A stretch of 17,381 bases of DNA, taken from contig CAYOLL010000129.1 in assembly GCA_964404765.1 (NCBI GenBank), positions 1 through 17,381 of the forward strand, read 5' to 3'. The position numbers and the translations under genes are program-made. Origin of the DNA: CAYOLL01 sp964404765 [NCBI: uncultured Gemmatimonadota bacterium]. Its GTDB lineage: Bacteria; 4572-55. Shown piece after piece: positions 15,480-17,381 of this stretch (the stretch's first letter is position 1; each line of letters begins with the position of its first letter). The notes under the pieces are model-generated. The model worked only from the letters and a program-made list of their open reading frames with translations, searched no databases and was not told the origin of the DNA.

Positions 15480-16811
15480 TTATTTTTCGCTCAAGTTTTG
15501 TTCGTAAATGAGTTCCAGGTTAAAAATTGCCATTTTGTATTCAAACAGGGCCTTCAGCCGTTGCAACCGCATGTTGGACAAGGTCGCCTCGGCGCTGAGC
15601 AGATCTGTGGTCTTTTCCAGTCCTTGCGCGTATCGGTCCGCCGTAATGCGCAGACTTTCCGCGGCCTGTTTGACCGACTCATCGGCCAGCACGATTTGCT
15701 GCCGGGCTACGTCCCGCTTGCGCCAGGCGGCATCCGCTTCCAACACGGTTTGCCGTTGCATCTTGTCATATTCCAGATGTGCGTGTTTGAGTTCGGCTTT
15801 CGATTTTTGGATTTGGGCAATGCTTTCAAAGCCATTAAAGATGTTCCATTGCAGCACGATTCCGGCCATCCAGGCATCGGCTTCGCCGCCAAAGGCGCGG
15901 TCGTCGTTCCATTCCAGATTGGCAAACGCATTCAGATTTGGCAACAGCTTGAATGTCTGCATTCGGGATTGCAGTTGCAGGGCTTTGATGCGATATTGCA
16001 TGGCTTGCCAGTCGGAGCGGTTTACGTTTAGCGCGGCAGAATCGGCCACGTTCACCGGAATGGTCAACGAATCGGTCAGGATTAAAGAGGCCGGCGGGGT
16101 CATGCCCAGCATAAAACACAGTTGGGCTTCGGCGTCTGCGGCCTGGCTGCCGGCCAGAGCCTGTTGACTTTCCAGCTCCAGTACACGCACATTCACTCGC
16201 AGCAAATCCGCTTGATTCAACAGGCCCTGTGCTGAATAATTCCGGGCCATCTCCTGATAAGCGCGCGCGGCGGTTTGGGCCTCGGCAATGACGCGCAGGC
16301 TTTGGCGGGCCAAAACTAATTGATAATAGACTTGCTTGACATAGAGGCTGATGTAGTGCATGGTGCGCGTTTCTTTGTGCCGCATGGCCTTTAAACCGGC
16401 TAAGGCTGCCCGACGGCCAAAAAAACCATCTGCGTTGAAAATCGGCTGCTTGACTTCCACTTTTGTCATGTAGTTGTCAAAATTGGCCGGATCATTTAGC
16501 AGTGTAGGGTCAAAATCCATTGCCGAAACAATTTCCTGCTTCAGCTTATAGCCAAAGACATTAAGCGGATCGTTGGTGCGTGTGGCCATCTCCGAAATCG
16601 CCACTTGCGGCAAAAAGACGGCCAACGTCCGGCGGGCGTCCGCAGCCATCACATCCGTGTCAGCCTCGGCCAGTTTGATTTCGTCGTTGTGGCGCCGGGC
16701 CAGATCCAGCGCTTCGGTCAGGCTAAGAGCCTGTTCGGCCGCGACATTATTGGCCAGGATCAGTGCGCCGAGCAGCGCCAATCGCACACCATGTTGGTAA
16801 AATTTACGCAC
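15480..16811 (-). CDS. TolC-like outer-membrane efflux channel
   Basis: The outer-membrane component of the tripartite pump: 443 residues with a signal peptide (LALLGALILANNVAA, then EQALSLTEALDLA, a typical mature start). Two internally similar helical halves follow, with LANxDLL-type motifs (LLNQADLLRVNVRVLE and a later YAQGLEKTTDLLSAEATL) characteristic of the family. I choose the GTG at 16809-16811. It has GGAGG five bases before it, and the predicted -10 box TATAAT (16836-16831 on the minus strand) would start the transcript at about 16823. The ATG at 16821-16823, four codons earlier, would then be leaderless and has no ribosome site. It is the first gene of the efflux operon, preceded by an A+T-rich region with the shared operator-like motif. 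Confidence 0.9.
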   Translation of the reverse strand: MRKFYQHGVRLALLGALILANNVAAEQALSLTEALDLARRHNDEIKLAEADTDVMAADARRTLAVFLPQVAISEMATRTNDPLNVFGYKLKQEIVSAMDFDPTLLNDPANFDNYMTKVEVKQPIFNADGFFGRRAALAGLKAMRHKETRTMHYISLYVKQVYYQLVLARQSLRVIAEAQTAARAYQEMARNYSAQGLLNQADLLRVNVRVLELESQQALAGSQAADAEAQLCFMLGMTPPASLILTDSLTIPVNVADSAALNVNRSDWQAMQYRIKALQLQSRMQTFKLLPNLNAFANLEWNDDRAFGGEADAWMAGIVLQWNIFNGFESIAQIQKSKAELKHAHLEYDKMQRQTVLEADAAWRKRDVARQQIVLADESVKQAAESLRITADRYAQGLEKTTDLLSAEATLSNMRLQRLKALFEYKMAIFNLELIYEQNLSEK

Positions 16812-16830
16812 AGGAACCTCCATTTAAATA

Positions 16831-16836
16831 ATTATA
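16831..16836 (-). promoter_or_regulatory. Candidate -10 box of the efflux operon
   Basis: On the minus strand this reads TATAAT, a perfect consensus. No good -35 box lies 16-18 bases further upstream (AAATTT at best), which would fit a promoter that depends on or is controlled by a regulator. The expected transcript start is at about 16823. Confidence 0.5.
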
Positions 16837-16846
16837 TACATATTTA
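16833..16846. promoter_or_regulatory. Candidate ArsR operator, efflux operon copy
   Basis: TATATACATATTTA is identical and in the same orientation to 17225-17238 in front of the ArsR-type gene. It overlaps the predicted -10 box by four bases, so binding would block polymerase. The surroundings are extremely A+T-rich and contain a second direct repeat (ATTTAAATAATTA at 16822-16834 and again at 16843-16855), so chance similarity is not excluded. Confidence 0.5.
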
Positions 16847-16879
16847 AATAATTAAATTTACTATTTATAAAAAAATCGG

Positions 16880-17191
16880 CTAAACGACCGGCAGCATGCA
16901 ATTTTCAATGCAATGCACAACTTGACTCAAGCGTTGATGACGCAGAAAGTAGTATGTATTTTTACCATCGCGCCGGCAATTCAAAACCCCGCGATCCTTC
17001 ATCACCCGCAGATGGTTGGACACAACGGCCTGCTCCAGCCCCAACGCTTCGTAAATTTCCGTAACCGTGCGCATTTGCCCGTTGTTGAGCAGATCAACAA
17101 TGGCCATACGCATGGGATGGGCAATGGCTTTGAGCATTTCCGCGGCATCTTCTAACTTTTCGACCGACAGGCGTTCGTTTAAACTCGGCAT
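16880..17191 (-). CDS. ArsR/SmtB-family winged-helix repressor
   Basis: A 103-residue regulator of the usual family length. A first helix pair (11-37, with the family-typical LKAIAHPMRMAIVDLL) precedes the winged helix-turn-helix (TEIYEALGLEQAVVSNHLRVMKDRGVL at 44-70) and the wing (CRRDGKNTYYFL). Such dimers leave DNA when a metal, metalloid or oxidant binds. The classical ELCVC-type metal site in the recognition helix is absent. The cysteines are C72 in the wing and C94/C98 in the last helix, so a C-terminal thiol sensor is conceivable. The ATG at 17189-17191 has AAAGGAG six bases upstream. It is the first gene before the efflux operon and shares an operator-like site with it, so self-regulation and control of the pump are likely. 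Confidence 0.9.
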   Translation of the reverse strand: MPSLNERLSVEKLEDAAEMLKAIAHPMRMAIVDLLNNGQMRTVTEIYEALGLEQAVVSNHLRVMKDRGVLNCRRDGKNTYYFLRHQRLSQVVHCIENCMLPVV

Positions 17192-17224
17192 TTATAACTC
17201 CTTTCAATAAGTTACGTATTCAAA

Positions 17225-17238
17225 TATATACATATTTA
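17225..17238. promoter_or_regulatory. Candidate ArsR operator, autoregulatory copy
   Basis: This is the identical 14-base copy of the motif at 16833-16846, 34 bases before the regulator ATG. Extended slightly it forms a dyad, AAATAT-ATAC-ATATTT (17222-17237). On the minus strand it falls in the spacer and -10 region of a possible promoter, CTTGCA-N17-TATATT. No gene is visible in 17192-17381. Confidence 0.5.
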
Positions 17239-17339
17239 TATATTATGCAAGCACTTTTTATTTAAAACTTGAAAAAATCGAACTGCTTGGATGAATGGAC
17301 ATCTTTCCAATTAAATTTGAAAATCGTCTGTGCTTTTTT

Positions 17340-17356
17340 TTGCCCCGTAGGGGCAA
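17340..17356. repeat. GCCCC-GTA-GGGGC hairpin
   Basis: TTGCCCCGTAGGGGCAA forms a perfect 7-base stem with a 3-base loop, preceded on the plus strand by a run of Ts. In neither direction does a T-run follow the stem, so it does not fit an intrinsic terminator. It is more likely an intergenic palindromic repeat. Confidence 0.6.
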
Positions 17357-17381
17357 GCCGTTTGTAGAAAAATACGCAAAA

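Noticed and set aside
15508-16167. Plus-strand frame of 219 residues opposite the TolC-like gene
   Set aside because: It is fully antisense to a gene with signal peptide and family motifs, low in complexity (Ser, Cys, Arg, Ala), and has no ribosome site or domain.
17340-17356. Intrinsic terminator at the right end
   Set aside because: The T-run lies before the stem on the plus strand, and the minus-strand reading gives an A-run after it, so neither direction has the required U-tract.

Overview
The window reads as ordinary bacterial chromosome with about 14 protein genes. All lie on the minus strand except one large TPR gene. Most genes have clear purine-rich Shine-Dalgarno sites, two promoters look sigma70-like, and no RNA genes or phage genes are visible. 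The mix suggests an uncultured or poorly sampled Gram-negative, perhaps in the Calditrichota/KSB1 part of the FCB group. It includes an archaeal-type aspartate-semialdehyde dehydrogenase, an outer-membrane TolC-type efflux system, a lipoprotein adaptor and many short intergenic repeats. The lineage guess is weak inference.

Layout, left to right. 143-1171 is a YeiH-family membrane protein. 1172-1414 is a block of nested repeats. 1415-2392 is an orphan ParB-N-domain protein. A 22-bp inverted repeat then separates it from a minus-strand run in which asd (7627), lysC and dapB make the first steps of aspartate-family and lysine synthesis. An FAD-dependent oxidoreductase and a family 2 glycosyltransferase follow. 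asd/lysC, lysC/dapB and dapB/oxidoreductase overlap or abut, so these genes look co-transcribed. 7628-7926 holds dispersed repeats and the terminator of a small unknown gene (7927-8163). A promoter-bearing gap then leads to the plus-strand gene for an exported protein made almost wholly of 35-residue TPRs (8462-10252).

The right half is an efflux module read leftward: an ArsR-type regulator (17191), a TolC-like outer-membrane protein, a lipoprotein membrane-fusion adaptor, an RND pump, a small PII-like protein and a DUF2892 membrane protein. A 14-bp sequence occurs identically in front of both the regulator gene and the efflux operon, and is a good candidate operator. The pump, adaptor and channel would span the whole envelope. 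The substrate cannot be read from the sequence; metal or sulfur species are guesses from context.

The most distinctive non-coding feature is an 81-bp element with 15-bp terminal inverted repeats and exactly 51 bp between them, present in three copies (two in tandem). It is accompanied by at least two other dispersed repeat families.
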